Positions 1-9,057 of a stretch of DNA of 64,000 bases are shown in pieces. Origin of the DNA: Comamonadaceae bacterium (GTDB lineage Bacteria > Pseudomonadota > Gammaproteobacteria > Burkholderiales > Burkholderiaceae_C). Numbering within the stretch: position 1 is the first letter of the stretch; each line of letters opens with the position of its first letter. The translations under genes and the position numbers were made by a program. A model generated the notes under the pieces. The model made no database searches and was not told the DNA's origin. It saw only the letters and a program-made list of their open reading frames with translations. Where the stretch lies: positions 89,259 through 153,258 of the forward strand of contig CANFLU010000002.1 in assembly GCA_947447975.1 (NCBI GenBank), read 5' to 3'.

Positions 1-492
1 GCTGTAGCGAAATAACGCAAACAACGCAACGCACAAGGCACCAGTGGCCGCAATGACCACCATGTGCTCCACGTTCAGGATCAGGCCGCCTAGTTTCCAA
101 ATTTCATCTTTGTAGGGCACGGGCAAGGCCTGTGTGTCGGTGCCGATATTGGGGATCATGGTGATCAGGCCGCGCGCCACGTAACCAACTCCAATGGTGA
201 GCATCACAATAGAAAAAGCGGGTTGCCCCAAAATCGGGCGTATTACCGCCATCTCGATCAGCGCGCCCACCAAGGCCATAACCAGCACCGCCGAGAGAAT
301 GGCCAGCCAATAGGGCAGCCCTAGCATCGTCATGCCCACCAGACCGCCAAAAGCGCCCAGCATCATCAACTCGCCCTGTGCGAAGCTGACTGTCTCGGTA
401 GCCTTGTAAATAAGGACAAAACCGAGTGCGATCAGGCCGTAAATGCAGCCCTGCGCTACACCGCTGATCAACAATTGAAAAAACTGCACCAT
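1..492 (-). CDS. livH: Branched-chain amino acid ABC transporter permease, LivH family (partial)
   Basis: This is an inner-membrane permease half of a LIV-type ABC importer. The reading frame is open from an ATG at 492 to the left edge, so only the first 164 residues are present. The N-terminus starts MVQFFQLLISGVAQG and is followed by GLIALGFVLIYKATE and the FAQGELMMLGAF motif, typical of LivH. Hydrophobic segments fill almost the whole visible part. A second complete LivH lies at 60017-60892, so this belongs to a different paralogous transporter whose remaining genes must lie to the left. An AGGAGG sits one base before the ATG, so the GTG second codon may be the real start. Confidence 0.9.
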   Translation of the reverse strand, partial: MVQFFQLLISGVAQGCIYGLIALGFVLIYKATETVSFAQGELMMLGAFGGLVGMTMLGLPYWLAILSAVLVMALVGALIEMAVIRPILGQPAFSIVMLTIGVGYVARGLITMIPNIGTDTQALPVPYKDEIWKLGGLILNVEHMVVIAATGALCVALFALFRYS

Positions 493-493
493 G

Positions 494-499
494 CCTCCT
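494..499 (-). promoter_or_regulatory. Shine-Dalgarno site with unusual spacing, livH
   Basis: On the minus strand AGGAGG is followed by a single C and then ATG. One base is much closer than the usual 5-9. Initiation at the GTG that is codon 2 would give 4 bases. The site supports the start region but leaves the exact start open by one codon. Confidence 0.5.
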
Positions 500-611
500 A
501 GGTTGAACCACCCGAGGTTATAGCCCTAGTTTGAAATTTCCTTGATAGGGTTGTTACCGATTTCAATGGATAAATTGACACCCGCCTGAGTTCGATCCCT
601 CTGACAGAACC

Positions 612-1025
612 TCAGGGCTTGGGGATTTCCCTTGGTTTTCCCGCGTCATCGATAGCCACATAGGTGACAAGGGCTTCGGTAACCTTGATGTAACTGCCTT
701 GGCTGCGAAAACGCTCGGCGAAGACTTCCACTTTTACCGTGATGGAGGTGCGGCCTATGCGCGCCACTTTAGAAAAGAAAGACAAGATGTCGCCAACCCG
801 TACCGGCTGCTTAAAGATGAACTCATTGACCGCCACGGTGGCCATACGGCCTTGGGTGTAGCGCGCGGGCAGCACTGAACCGGCTAAATCCACCTGGGCC
901 ATGACCCAGCCGCCAAAAATATCGCCGTTGGCATTGCAATCGCCTGGCATAGGAATCACTTTGAGCACCAGCTCCTGGTCGGTGGGCAAGGCGGTGGTGG
1001 GGGTGGCAGCGTGGGACATGGGCAC
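612..1025 (-). CDS. Acyl-CoA thioesterase, YciA-like hotdog fold
   Basis: Predicted cytosolic thioesterase that hydrolyses acyl-CoA to free acid and CoA. The 137-residue protein is one hotdog domain. The motif NANGDIFGGWVMAQVD (about residues 32-47) contains the catalytic Asp region of the YciA/BACH class, and the block VNEFIFKQPVRVGD follows. Length matches single-domain YciA proteins (about 130 residues). Two in-frame starts are close together, at 1025 and 1019 (MSHAA). It is divergent from the ABC exporter gene to its right, with only about 30 bases between them. Substrate chain length cannot be read from the sequence. Confidence 0.88.
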   Translation of the reverse strand: MPMSHAATPTTALPTDQELVLKVIPMPGDCNANGDIFGGWVMAQVDLAGSVLPARYTQGRMATVAVNEFIFKQPVRVGDILSFFSKVARIGRTSITVKVEVFAERFRSQGSYIKVTEALVTYVAIDDAGKPREIPKP

Positions 1026-1056
1026 AATCTCGGTTTAACGCTTTGAATTGTCACCC

Positions 1057-2901
1057 ATGCGCTCTTTCGGCCCTGCCACCAGCACCCATACCCAGCCTCC
1101 CGCCCCTGGTGCCGCTGCGGCTCAGACCGGTGACTGGAGTACTTTGCAGCGTCTTTTCCCCTATTTATGGATTTACAAGTGGCGCGTCATGGTGGCGCTC
1201 ACACTCATGGTCGGGGCCAAAGTTGCCAATGTGGGTGTGCCCCTGCTACTGAAGACTCTGGTCGACACCATGACACCGCAGCCCGGCCAGCTGACTGCGG
1301 TGCTGGTGGTGCCGGTGGCGCTGTTGATTGCTTACGCCGCGCTGCGCTTGTCCACGACTTTGTTTGCCGAATTGCGCGACCTGATTTTCGCCAAAGCCAC
1401 AGAGGGCGCGGCGCGCAGTATCTCGCTGGCGGTGTTTAGACATTTACATTCCTTGAGTTTGCGCTTTCACCTGGAGCGCCAGACCGGCGGCATGACGCGC
1501 GATATCGAACGCGGTACGCGCGCGGTGCACTCTCTGGTGTCGTACTCGCTCTACAGCATTGTTCCCACGCTGATCGAAGTAGGGCTGGTGCTGACACTGC
1601 TCGCGGTCAAGTTCGACGTCTGGTTTGCGGGTATCACCATCATCGCCTTGGTGCTCTACATACTGTTCACCATCAGCATGACTGAGTGGCGCACGCAGTT
1701 TCGCAAGCGCATGAACGAGTTGGACTCCAAAGCCCACAGCCGCGCCATTGACTCGCTACTCAACTTTGAAACCGTCAAGTACTTCAATAACGAAGAGTTC
1801 GAAGCTAGGCGTTATGACGAAAACCTAGAGCGCTACCGCCGCGCCGCCCTGCAAAGCCAGCGCACCTTGAGCATGCTTAATGCAGGCCAGCAACTGATCA
1901 TTGCCAGCGGACTGGTCGCCATGCTATGGCGCGCCACCCAGGGTGTGGTCGATGGCCGCATGACGCTGGGCGACCTGGTCATGGTCAACGCCTTCATGAT
2001 CCAAATTTATATACCGCTCAATTTTTTGGGCGCCATTTACCGCGAGCTAAAACAAAACCTGGCCGACCTGGAAAAAATGTTCACCCTGCTCGAGCGCGAG
2101 CAAGAAATTGCCGATGCACCCGACGCCCGCGATCTGCGCTTGCACGAGCACGACAGCGCTGGCCAACTGCAGGCCAGCGTGCGCTTTGACCATGTATTTT
2201 TTGCCTACGATCCAGCGCGGCCTTTGCTGCACGACATCAGCTTTGACATACCGGCAGGTAAAACTGTGGCGGTGGTCGGGCCCTCGGGCTCGGGCAAAAG
2301 CACGCTGGCGCGCCTGCTGTACCGTTTTTACGATGTCCAGCAAGGCGGCATTTCCATTGCCGGGCAAAACATCCAAAGCCTGACGCAAACCAGTTTGCGC
2401 GCCGCCATCGGCATCGTTCCGCAAGACACCGTGCTGTTTAACGACACGGTGGAATACAACATCGCCTATGGCCGCCCCGGCAGCTCACTGGCCCAGGTGC
2501 AGGAAGCCGCGCGCTCCGCGCATATCGATGACTTTATTGCCAGCACCCCGGCCGGCTATGCCACGATGGTGGGCGAGCGCGGCCTCAAACTCTCGGGCGG
2601 CGAGAAACAGCGGGTGGCCATCGCACGCACGTTGCTGAAGAATCCTCCTATTTTGGTGTTTGACGAAGCCACCAGCGCGCTGGATTCGGCCAATGAACGC
2701 GCCATCCAGGCCGAGTTGCAACGCATTGCACAAAGCAAGACCACGCTCGTGATTGCGCACCGCCTGTCTACCGTCGTCGATGCCCATGAAATATTGGTGA
2801 TGGACAGCGGTCGCATTGTCGAGCGCGGTACCCACCATGCCTTGTTGCAACAGCAAGGCCGCTACGCCGCCATGTGGGCGCTGCAACAAAGCAGCACATA
2901 G
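1057..2901 (+). CDS. ABC exporter half-transporter, ATM1/HMT-like (permease fused to ATPase)
   Basis: Inner-membrane ABC exporter half-transporter expected to work as a homodimer. A membrane domain of about six helices (residues 30-330) is followed by an ATPase domain: Walker A GPSGSGKST at about residue 408, signature LSGGEKQRVAIAR at about 512 and Walker B ILVFDEATSALD at about 532. The membrane-domain blocks TGGMTRDIERGTRA and NFETVKYFNNEEFE are typical of the ATM1/HMT1 branch, which exports glutathione-linked sulfur or metal compounds. The ATG at 1057 was chosen; a TTG at 1048 is in frame but has no better ribosome site. The actual substrate is unknown. Confidence 0.88.
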   Translation: MRSFGPATSTHTQPPAPGAAAAQTGDWSTLQRLFPYLWIYKWRVMVALTLMVGAKVANVGVPLLLKTLVDTMTPQPGQLTAVLVVPVALLIAYAALRLSTTLFAELRDLIFAKATEGAARSISLAVFRHLHSLSLRFHLERQTGGMTRDIERGTRAVHSLVSYSLYSIVPTLIEVGLVLTLLAVKFDVWFAGITIIALVLYILFTISMTEWRTQFRKRMNELDSKAHSRAIDSLLNFETVKYFNNEEFEARRYDENLERYRRAALQSQRTLSMLNAGQQLIIASGLVAMLWRATQGVVDGRMTLGDLVMVNAFMIQIYIPLNFLGAIYRELKQNLADLEKMFTLLEREQEIADAPDARDLRLHEHDSAGQLQASVRFDHVFFAYDPARPLLHDISFDIPAGKTVAVVGPSGSGKSTLARLLYRFYDVQQGGISIAGQNIQSLTQTSLRAAIGIVPQDTVLFNDTVEYNIAYGRPGSSLAQVQEAARSAHIDDFIASTPAGYATMVGERGLKLSGGEKQRVAIARTLLKNPPILVFDEATSALDSANERAIQAELQRIAQSKTTLVIAHRLSTVVDAHEILVMDSGRIVERGTHHALLQQQGRYAAMWALQQSST

Positions 2902-2929
2902 GCGCGACCCCAATAGACGGCAACAGGCA

Positions 2930-3235
2930 ATGGATACCAAATGGCTGGAAGACTTTGTTGCGCTGGCTGAGACGCGCAGCTTCACCCGCTCCGCGCAAGT
3001 GCGCCATGTGACGCAATCGGCGTTGTCGCGTCGCATCCAGTCGCTCGAAGCCTGGGTTGGTGTTGCGCTGGTGGACCGCAGCTCTTACCCTACACGCCTT
3101 ACGCCTGCCGGCACCATTTTCTATGCCCAGGCACTAGAGCTATTGCAAAGCCTGCAAACTATTCGAACCCAGCTGCGCAACCCTGCGGCAGTGCAGGCCG
3201 GCAGCACACAGGCAGACCCTGATTTGGGACAATAA
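2930..3235 (+). CDS. Truncated LysR-family regulator, DNA-binding domain only
   Basis: The 101-residue product begins [19 protein letters not shown], a textbook LysR winged-helix start, with recognition-helix region [15 protein letters not shown] and [13 protein letters not shown]. After the linker helix (to about residue 85) it ends at a TAA, seven bases before pyrC. Complete LysR regulators have about 300 residues; the roughly 200-residue effector-binding domain is absent and there is no room for it downstream. It is therefore a deletion remnant or a minimal DNA-binding protein. It may still bind DNA, since the domain itself looks intact. It lies between the ABC exporter and pyrC on the same strand. 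Confidence 0.75.
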   Translation: MDTKWLEDFVALAETRSFTRSAQVRHVTQSALSRRIQSLEAWVGVALVDRSSYPTRLTPAGTIFYAQALELLQSLQTIRTQLRNPAAVQAGSTQADPDLGQ

Positions 3236-3242
3236 GGCACTT

Positions 3243-4295
3243 ATGCACGCTAATTCCGCCCCCATTACCTTCACGATCACCCGCCCCGATGACTGGCATT
3301 TGCATGTGCGCGACGGCGCTGCATTGCAAACCGTGGTGCCACACACCGCAGCCCAGTTTGCCCGCGCGCTGATCATGCCCAACCTCAAACCACCGGTCAC
3401 CAGCACTACGCAGGCGCTGGCCTATCGCGAGCGCATACGCGCTGCGGCAGCGGCGGCGGGCCACAGCGCGTTTGAGCCACTGATGACCTTGTACTTGACG
3501 GACCAGTTGCCGCCCGATGAAATCCTGCGCGCACAGGAAGCGGGCATTGTTGGCGTCAAGCTTTACCCCGCTGGTGCCACCACCAATAGCGATGCCGGTG
3601 TCACCGATATGCGCAAAACCTACGCCACGCTGGAGGCTATGCAGCGCGTAGGCATGCCACTGTTGGTACATGGAGAGGTGACCTCGCCGGATATTGATTT
3701 ATTTGACCGCGAGGCGGTATTCATCGACACCCAGTTGATACCGCTGCGGCGCGATTTTCCATCGCTTAAAGTTGTGTTTGAACACATCACCACGCGCGAA
3801 GCAGCGCAGTATGTGCAAGAGGCGCAAGGCGCAATTGCCGCCAGCATCACCGCGCACCATTTGCTCTACAACCGCAATGCCATTTTTACGGGCGGCATTA
3901 GGCCCCATTACTACTGCCTGCCGGTGCTCAAACGGGAAATCCACCGTCAGGCGCTGGTAGACGCGGCTACCAAGGGGTCGCCGCGTTTTTTTCTAGGCAC
4001 CGACAGCGCGCCGCATGCCACCCATCTCAAAGAGCACGCCAGCGGATGCGCCGGTTGCTATACCGCGCACGCGGCCGTTGAGCTGTATGCCAGCGCCTTT
4101 GAGGCTGCGCAAGCGCTGGACAAATTAGAAGCCTTTGCCAGTTTTCATGGCCCAGATTTTTACGGTCTGCCGCGCAACACGGGCCAGATCACACTGCGCC
4201 GGGAAAGCTGGACCCCGCCGCACAGCTACGCTTTTGCGGACACCAGCTTGAAACCGCTGGCAGGTGGCGAAATGCTGCACTGGCGTATCGCCTAG
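3243..4295 (+). CDS. pyrC: Dihydroorotase
   Basis: Zinc amidohydrolase of de novo pyrimidine synthesis that interconverts carbamoyl-aspartate and dihydroorotate. At 350 residues it matches the class II (E. coli-type, 348 residues) enzyme. Metal ligands are all present: His19 and His21 (WHLHVRDG), the carbamylated Lys106 (GVKLYPAG), His143 (LLVHGE), His181 (FEHITT) and Asp254 (LGTDSAPH). The start at 3243 is supported by co-linear alignment of these residues with the family. The gene is followed by a DUF3025 gene on the same strand. Confidence 0.97.
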   Translation: MHANSAPITFTITRPDDWHLHVRDGAALQTVVPHTAAQFARALIMPNLKPPVTSTTQALAYRERIRAAAAAAGHSAFEPLMTLYLTDQLPPDEILRAQEAGIVGVKLYPAGATTNSDAGVTDMRKTYATLEAMQRVGMPLLVHGEVTSPDIDLFDREAVFIDTQLIPLRRDFPSLKVVFEHITTREAAQYVQEAQGAIAASITAHHLLYNRNAIFTGGIRPHYYCLPVLKREIHRQALVDAATKGSPRFFLGTDSAPHATHLKEHASGCAGCYTAHAAVELYASAFEAAQALDKLEAFASFHGPDFYGLPRNTGQITLRRESWTPPHSYAFADTSLKPLAGGEMLHWRIA

Positions 4296-4338
4296 GCATT
4301 TCCATGCGCCGACTGCGGGGCTAGACGGGGATGCTGAC

Positions 4339-5100
4339 ATGGCCCAAGGCATAGAAGCGATCGATTGGAATGTGCCTTGGCTGCAGGCATGGCGCGCACG
4401 CGGTCAGCCCCTGGCCGAAGCCATCATGGCGGGGCACAGTTGCGCGCAAGCGCTGAATGCGCTGGCGAACAGCCTGCCCCATTGCCCGGTGCGCTTTGTC
4501 CCCCAGTCCGCCTTGCCGTCGGGGCAGGCCTATGAATCGTTTATTTTCGACACGCAGCAGGTGCCCACACGCAATGGCTTGCATGATTTTTTCAATGGTC
4601 TGTGCTGGCTGCATTTCCCGCAGACCAAACAACGCCTGAACCAGTTGCAGGCTGCGCACATTGCGCACAGCGGTATCGCACCCGTGCGCGGCGCAGCGCG
4701 CGATGCACTGACTGTTTTTGACGAAAACGCCGCGCTGCTGCACGCGCCCGACCCCTTGTGGGACGCGCTGGTACGCAAAGACTGGCAGACCCTGTTCGGC
4801 CCGCTGCGGCCGCTGTGGCAAGAATCGCGCTTGCAATTGTTCGGGCATGCCTTGCTAGAAAAGCTGGTGCATCCGCGCACCGCGATCACCGCGCACGTCT
4901 ATCGCATACAAACTCTCGCTGGTGCACAAAGCGATTGGGACCCGTGGCTAAGTGTGCATGTGCAGGCCGATGCGCTGGCAGATAAACCCTTTGCCCATTT
5001 GCCGGTATTGGGCGTGCCCGGGTGGTGGGCAGGCAATGCAGCGCCAGACTTTTACGACGATGTGTCCGTGTTTCGACGGCCACGTCAAGCCAATGGCTAA
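4339..5100 (+). CDS. DUF3025 domain-containing protein
   Basis: A 253-residue cytosolic protein with no signal peptide or membrane segment. The blocks SFIFDTQQVPTRNGLHDFFN and GLCWLHFPQTKQRLN around residues 65-95 are those I associate with the uncharacterised DUF3025 family, which is common in betaproteobacteria. The ATG at 4339 was preferred because the longer frame from 4264 overlaps the end of pyrC and gives unconvincing sequence. It follows pyrC by 43 bases and may be co-transcribed. Function is unknown. Confidence 0.75.
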   Translation: MAQGIEAIDWNVPWLQAWRARGQPLAEAIMAGHSCAQALNALANSLPHCPVRFVPQSALPSGQAYESFIFDTQQVPTRNGLHDFFNGLCWLHFPQTKQRLNQLQAAHIAHSGIAPVRGAARDALTVFDENAALLHAPDPLWDALVRKDWQTLFGPLRPLWQESRLQLFGHALLEKLVHPRTAITAHVYRIQTLAGAQSDWDPWLSVHVQADALADKPFAHLPVLGVPGWWAGNAAPDFYDDVSVFRRPRQANG

Positions 5101-5245
5101 GCCTACCAAAGCCCGTAATTTACCTGGGCGCTTGGGTCCGATAACTTGAAATTTCGCCGCCTAGCCCTACCATGGAGGCCTGTGTTGCAGCGCGATAAGC
5201 CCAAACCGGTGTTTGAGCGGCGCGCGCACTTTCTCTGGAGTTGAT

Positions 5246-6115
5246 ATGAAACGCATTTTTTTACTCGTGCTTACCAATGTGCTTATCGTGGTGGTACTGG
5301 GTATCGTGGCCAGCCTCTTGGGCGTGAACCGCTACCTCACCAGCAACGGCTTGAATCTGGGTCTGCTGCTGGGCTATGCCCTGGTGATCGGATTTGGGGG
5401 CGCCTTTATTTCGCTGCTCATTAGCAAACCGATGGCCAAGTGGAGTTCGGGCGTACAGGTGATTGAGCAGCCGCAAAACGCCGACGAGGCCTGGATTGTG
5501 GACACTGTGCGCAAATTTTCTGAAAAAGCAGATATCGGCATGCCCGAGGTCGGCATCTTCGAGGGCGAGCCCAACGCGTTTGCGACCGGTGCTTTCAAGG
5601 ACTCCGCGCTGGTGGCGGTATCCACAGGTCTACTGACCGGCATGACGCGCGAGGAAGTGGAGGCGGTCATCGGCCACGAAGTAGCGCACATCGCCAATGG
5701 CGATATGGTGACCATGACGCTGATCCAAGGCGTGATGAATACCTTTGTGGTTTTCCTCAGCCGCGTGATCGCCTATGCCGTAGACAGCTTTTTGCGAAAA
5801 AACGATGAGCAAAGCAGTGGCCCGGGCGTGGCCTACCTCATCACCACGATCGTGCTCGATATCGTGTTGGGCTTTGCCGCCGCCATGGTGGTCGCCTGGT
5901 TCAGCCGCCAGCGCGAATTCCGTGCCGACGCCGGTGCAGCGGCTTTGATGGGTCGCAAACAGCCCATGGTCAATGCGCTGGCCCGTCTGGGCGGGATGAC
6001 ACCGGGCGAACTGCCCAAGAGCGTAGCTGCGTTTGGCATTGCCGGTGGTATCGGGCAGTTGTTTAGTACGCATCCGCCGATCGAAGAGCGTATCGCCGCA
6101 TTGCAAAGCGCATAA
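5246..6115 (+). CDS. htpX: Membrane zinc metalloprotease HtpX
   Basis: Inner-membrane M48-family endoprotease that degrades damaged membrane proteins under stress. The 289-residue protein starts with two hydrophobic segments (about residues 5-25 and 35-55), then the zinc motif [10 protein letters not shown] with His144, Glu145 and His148. Two further membrane segments and a third-ligand Glu region ([12 protein letters not shown]) follow. Length equals that of typical HtpX. GGAG five bases before the ATG at 5246 fixes the start; the longer frame from 5213 lacks this. A strong terminator follows at 6193-6224. HtpX is often sigma-32 or Cpx controlled in other bacteria; no such site was recognised here. 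Confidence 0.96.
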   Translation: MKRIFLLVLTNVLIVVVLGIVASLLGVNRYLTSNGLNLGLLLGYALVIGFGGAFISLLISKPMAKWSSGVQVIEQPQNADEAWIVDTVRKFSEKADIGMPEVGIFEGEPNAFATGAFKDSALVAVSTGLLTGMTREEVEAVIGHEVAHIANGDMVTMTLIQGVMNTFVVFLSRVIAYAVDSFLRKNDEQSSGPGVAYLITTIVLDIVLGFAAAMVVAWFSRQREFRADAGAAALMGRKQPMVNALARLGGMTPGELPKSVAAFGIAGGIGQLFSTHPPIEERIAALQSA

Positions 6116-6192
6116 TTGCGCGGCTTTTGATGCGCCGATAGCGCGCACGCGTGAAGGCGCCGCTGTCACAGCGCAGCGCAGACACCAGTACC

Positions 6193-6224
6193 AGCGGGCC
6201 AGCACATGGCCCGCTTATTTTTTT
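6193..6224 (+). terminator. Rho-independent terminator downstream of htpX
   Basis: Perfect 8-bp stem AGCGGGCC/GGCCCGCT with a 7-base loop, followed by TATTTTTTT. It ends the htpX transcript and leaves only 14 bases before the LysE gene, whose promoter must therefore lie within or before the hairpin, or expression depends on read-through. Confidence 0.9.
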
Positions 6225-6238
6225 GGGAATGAATACAC

Positions 6239-6871
6239 ATGGACCTTTCGCACTGGCTGACTTTTTTTGTCGCAGCCTGGGCCATTAGCATTACTCCGGG
6301 GCCGGGCGCAGTCGCGGCCATGAGCGCTGGGCTCAACCACGGATTTAGGCGCGGCTATTTCACTGTCTTCGGCCTGGCCCTGGGCATCTGGACCCAGTTG
6401 CTGGTGGTTTCGGTCGGCTTGGGGGCCGTGGTAGCGGCATCCAACACCGCGTTTTTGATCGTCAAATGGGCCGGCGTGGTCTATCTGATATGGCTGGGTA
6501 TCGCCCAGTGGCGCGCAAGGCCGGGCCCATTGGTGGCGCAAGATGCGGATGCGCCCTTGATGCGGCGGCGCGATATGGTGCTACGCGGCTGGATGATTAA
6601 CGCGGTCAATCCCAAAGGCACTGTGTTTATGCTGGCGGTGGTGCCCCAATTTCTGTTGCTCGATCAGGCGCTGTTACCCCAGTACCTGCTGATCGGCGCC
6701 ACCCTGTCTTTTACCGATTTGGTGGTGATGGCGGGCTATGCGGCCATGGCTGCGCGCCTGTTAGCGGCCTTGCGTAACCCCACGCATATACGCGCCATGA
6801 ATCGCACCTTTGGCAGTTTGTTTGTGCTGGCCGGCACCTTGCTGGCCTTGTTTAAGCGCGCTGCGCTGTAA
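6239..6871 (+). CDS. LysE/RhtB-family amino acid exporter
   Basis: Inner-membrane exporter, 210 residues with about six hydrophobic helices. The family signature appears at the N-terminus as SITPGPGAVAAMSAGLNHG, with the conserved block INAVNPKGTVFMLAVVPQF near residue 120. Members export basic amino acids, threonine or homoserine lactones; the substrate cannot be assigned. The coding end overlaps the end of the convergent FAD oxidoreductase gene by 20 bases. Confidence 0.9.
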   Translation: MDLSHWLTFFVAAWAISITPGPGAVAAMSAGLNHGFRRGYFTVFGLALGIWTQLLVVSVGLGAVVAASNTAFLIVKWAGVVYLIWLGIAQWRARPGPLVAQDADAPLMRRRDMVLRGWMINAVNPKGTVFMLAVVPQFLLLDQALLPQYLLIGATLSFTDLVVMAGYAAMAARLLAALRNPTHIRAMNRTFGSLFVLAGTLLALFKRAAL

Positions 6872-8759
6872 TCAGGTCTAAGGCCAAGGCCTCGGCCACA
6901 CGGATGCCGTCGACCGCAGCCGACAAAATCCCTCCGGCATAACTGGCCCCCTCGCCCGCTGGATACAGGCCACGCACATTGCTGCTTTGCAAATCCTCGC
7001 CGCGCGGCATTTTCAGCGGGCTGGAGGTACGGGTTTCCACACCGGTGAGTACCGCATCAGCCATATCAAAGCCTTTGATCTTGCGCCCAAATACCGGCAG
7101 CGCTTCGCGAATCGCGACGATAGCGTAAGCGGGCAAACTAGAGGCCAGGTCTACCGGTGTCACACCCGGGCGGTAAGAGGGCGTTACCGTACCCCAGTCA
7201 CCGGAGGGCCTGCCCGCCAAAAAGTCGCCCACGCGCTGACCAGGCGCCTGGTAATTGGCGCCGCCCATCACAAAAGCCGCTGATTCCAAACCGCGCTGCA
7301 ACACTATGCCTGCCAAGGGGTGCACGTGGGCGAATACTGCACCGTCATGGGCACTTGCCAGCATGGCTTGCTGCGGGGTTTTGGTATCGGCTTGCGCTTG
7401 GCTGTGTGCAGCCGTCGTATCGGCTTTGTCGCGCATGGCCTGCGCCTGCGCGGCATAACGCGCGCCATCGACTTGCCCAAAAGCTGCGATAAAGCTAGCC
7501 ACATCCTGAGGAAAGTCGGATGGGTCGATGCCGACCACGATACCGGCATTGGCATTGCGTTCATTGCGCGAATACTGGCTCATACCATTGGTCACTACAC
7601 GACCAGCTTCACTGGTAGCTGCGACCACGGTGCCGCCGGGGCACATGCAAAAGCTGTACACGCTGCGTCCATTGCCCGCATGGTGTACCAGTTTGTAATC
7701 TGCAGCGCCTAGCAAAGGGTGGCCGGCATGGCGGCCCCAGCGCGCGCGGTCGATCACGCCTTGGGGATGCTCGATGCGAAAGCCGATAGAAAAGGCCTTG
7801 GCCTGCATGGCCAAGCCACGGTCATACAACATGGCAAAGGTGTCCCGCGCGCTATGGCCCAAAGCCATCACCACATGGCTGGCATCTATCGCATACACAC
7901 GTCCGGAGGCGGCATCACAAACCTGCAAACCGCCCAGTCGGTGCAACGCCTCTGGGCCGCCCAATGGGTTATGCAACTGCACATCTACCACCTGCTGCCC
8001 AAAGCGTACTTCTCCACCCAGCGACTCGATACGCGCACGCAAGTTTTCCACCACCTTGACCAATTTGAAGGTACCGATATGCGGATGCGCTTCGTACAAA
8101 ATTTCTGGTGGTGCACCGGCCTGCACCAACTCAGTCATCACTTTACGTCCCAGGTAGCGCGGGTCGCGGATCTGGCTCCATAGCTTGCCATCGGAAAACG
8201 TCCCGGCACCGCCTTCGCCAAACTGCACGTTGCTCTGCACATGCAAGGTGTTTTTGCGCCACAAGTCCCAGGTGTCTTTGGTGCGCTGGCGCACCTTCGG
8301 ACCACGTTCTAGCACCAAAGGTTTGAAACCCATCTGCGCCAGCAACAAGGCAGCAAACATGCCGCAGGGACCGAAACCCACCACTACTGGGCGCTTGGCC
8401 ACGGTGGCAGGCGCATGCACGGGGGGCTGATAGTCCATGTCCGGCGTGGCTGCGATGTGGGCATGGTTTGCATGCTGCGCGAGCAGGCGCTGTTCACTTG
8501 CCGAGGCTAATTGCACATCCACGATGTAGACGGCGAGGATATCGGCTTTGCGTGCATCAAAACTGCGTTTGAAGACCTGCAAATCCAATATATCTGCGAT
8601 GGCAATACCCAGTGTTTGCGCAGCGGCCTGGCGTAGCGCTTCAAGGGGATGGGCCGCAGGCATGCGGTCTTGCGCGCTTTCGCTGGGTGAATCGGCAGCG
8701 CGCGGCGCATGCACTGGCAATGCGACAAGGGGAAGTTTGATTTCAGTGATGCGGATCAT
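6852..8759 (-). CDS. FAD-dependent oxidoreductase, COG2509-like
   Basis: A 635-residue flavoprotein. A dinucleotide-binding fold begins near residue 125 with VVVGFGPCGMFAALLLAQMG followed by the acidic strand end LVLERG. Further blocks GEGGAGTFSDGKLWSQIRDP and the C-terminal GEGASYAGGILSAAVDGI are typical of uncharacterised 'FAD-dependent dehydrogenases' related to HI0933/BaiN and geranylgeranyl-reductase-like proteins. The ATG at 8759 (MIRITEIK) was preferred over an upstream ATG at 8777. There is no signal peptide. The reaction is unknown. Its end overlaps the LysE gene by 20 bases in convergent orientation. Confidence 0.85.
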   Translation of the reverse strand: MIRITEIKLPLVALPVHAPRAADSPSESAQDRMPAAHPLEALRQAAAQTLGIAIADILDLQVFKRSFDARKADILAVYIVDVQLASASEQRLLAQHANHAHIAATPDMDYQPPVHAPATVAKRPVVVGFGPCGMFAALLLAQMGFKPLVLERGPKVRQRTKDTWDLWRKNTLHVQSNVQFGEGGAGTFSDGKLWSQIRDPRYLGRKVMTELVQAGAPPEILYEAHPHIGTFKLVKVVENLRARIESLGGEVRFGQQVVDVQLHNPLGGPEALHRLGGLQVCDAASGRVYAIDASHVVMALGHSARDTFAMLYDRGLAMQAKAFSIGFRIEHPQGVIDRARWGRHAGHPLLGAADYKLVHHAGNGRSVYSFCMCPGGTVVAATSEAGRVVTNGMSQYSRNERNANAGIVVGIDPSDFPQDVASFIAAFGQVDGARYAAQAQAMRDKADTTAAHSQAQADTKTPQQAMLASAHDGAVFAHVHPLAGIVLQRGLESAAFVMGGANYQAPGQRVGDFLAGRPSGDWGTVTPSYRPGVTPVDLASSLPAYAIVAIREALPVFGRKIKGFDMADAVLTGVETRTSSPLKMPRGEDLQSSNVRGLYPAGEGASYAGGILSAAVDGIRVAEALALDLITAQRA

Positions 8760-9057
8760 GGGGCTCGGACTTATCAAGCAGACACCGATGATACGATCTG
8801 CTCGACGCCTGCCTGCACGAAGCAGGCATCGGCTTGCACCTGGGCGAAGTCAATAGTCCAGCGATGGACCGACTGCATGGTATGCATTCTTTGCAGTCAC
8901 TGTCGGACAATACGTACATGAGCCAGTTTCAGGCGATGGAGGATTTGCTGCAGGCCGACATGTGATGAAGGCACGCATTGCAGACCCTGAGTTGAAATAC
9001 CAAGGCCAGTGAAGCATCCTTATGACGCGGCCACAAGCGCAAGCGACAATGCCCGCT
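8760..9057. other. Intergenic region, no confident gene
   Basis: About 300 bases between the divergent FAD oxidoreductase and rlmI genes. A plus-strand frame from 8799 to a TGA at 8963-8965 is open and reads like protein (DACLHEAGIGLHLGEVN...), with its first ATG at 8864, giving at most 33 residues. It has no good ribosome site and may be a gene remnant. The region must also hold the promoters of both flanking genes; none was recognised with confidence. Confidence 0.4.

Noticed and set aside
8864..8965. Small plus-strand ORF between the FAD oxidoreductase and rlmI genes
   Set aside because: At most 33 residues from an ATG, no ribosome site and no recognised family. The longer open stretch before it has no start codon. 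Kept only as a possible gene remnant in the intergenic entry.
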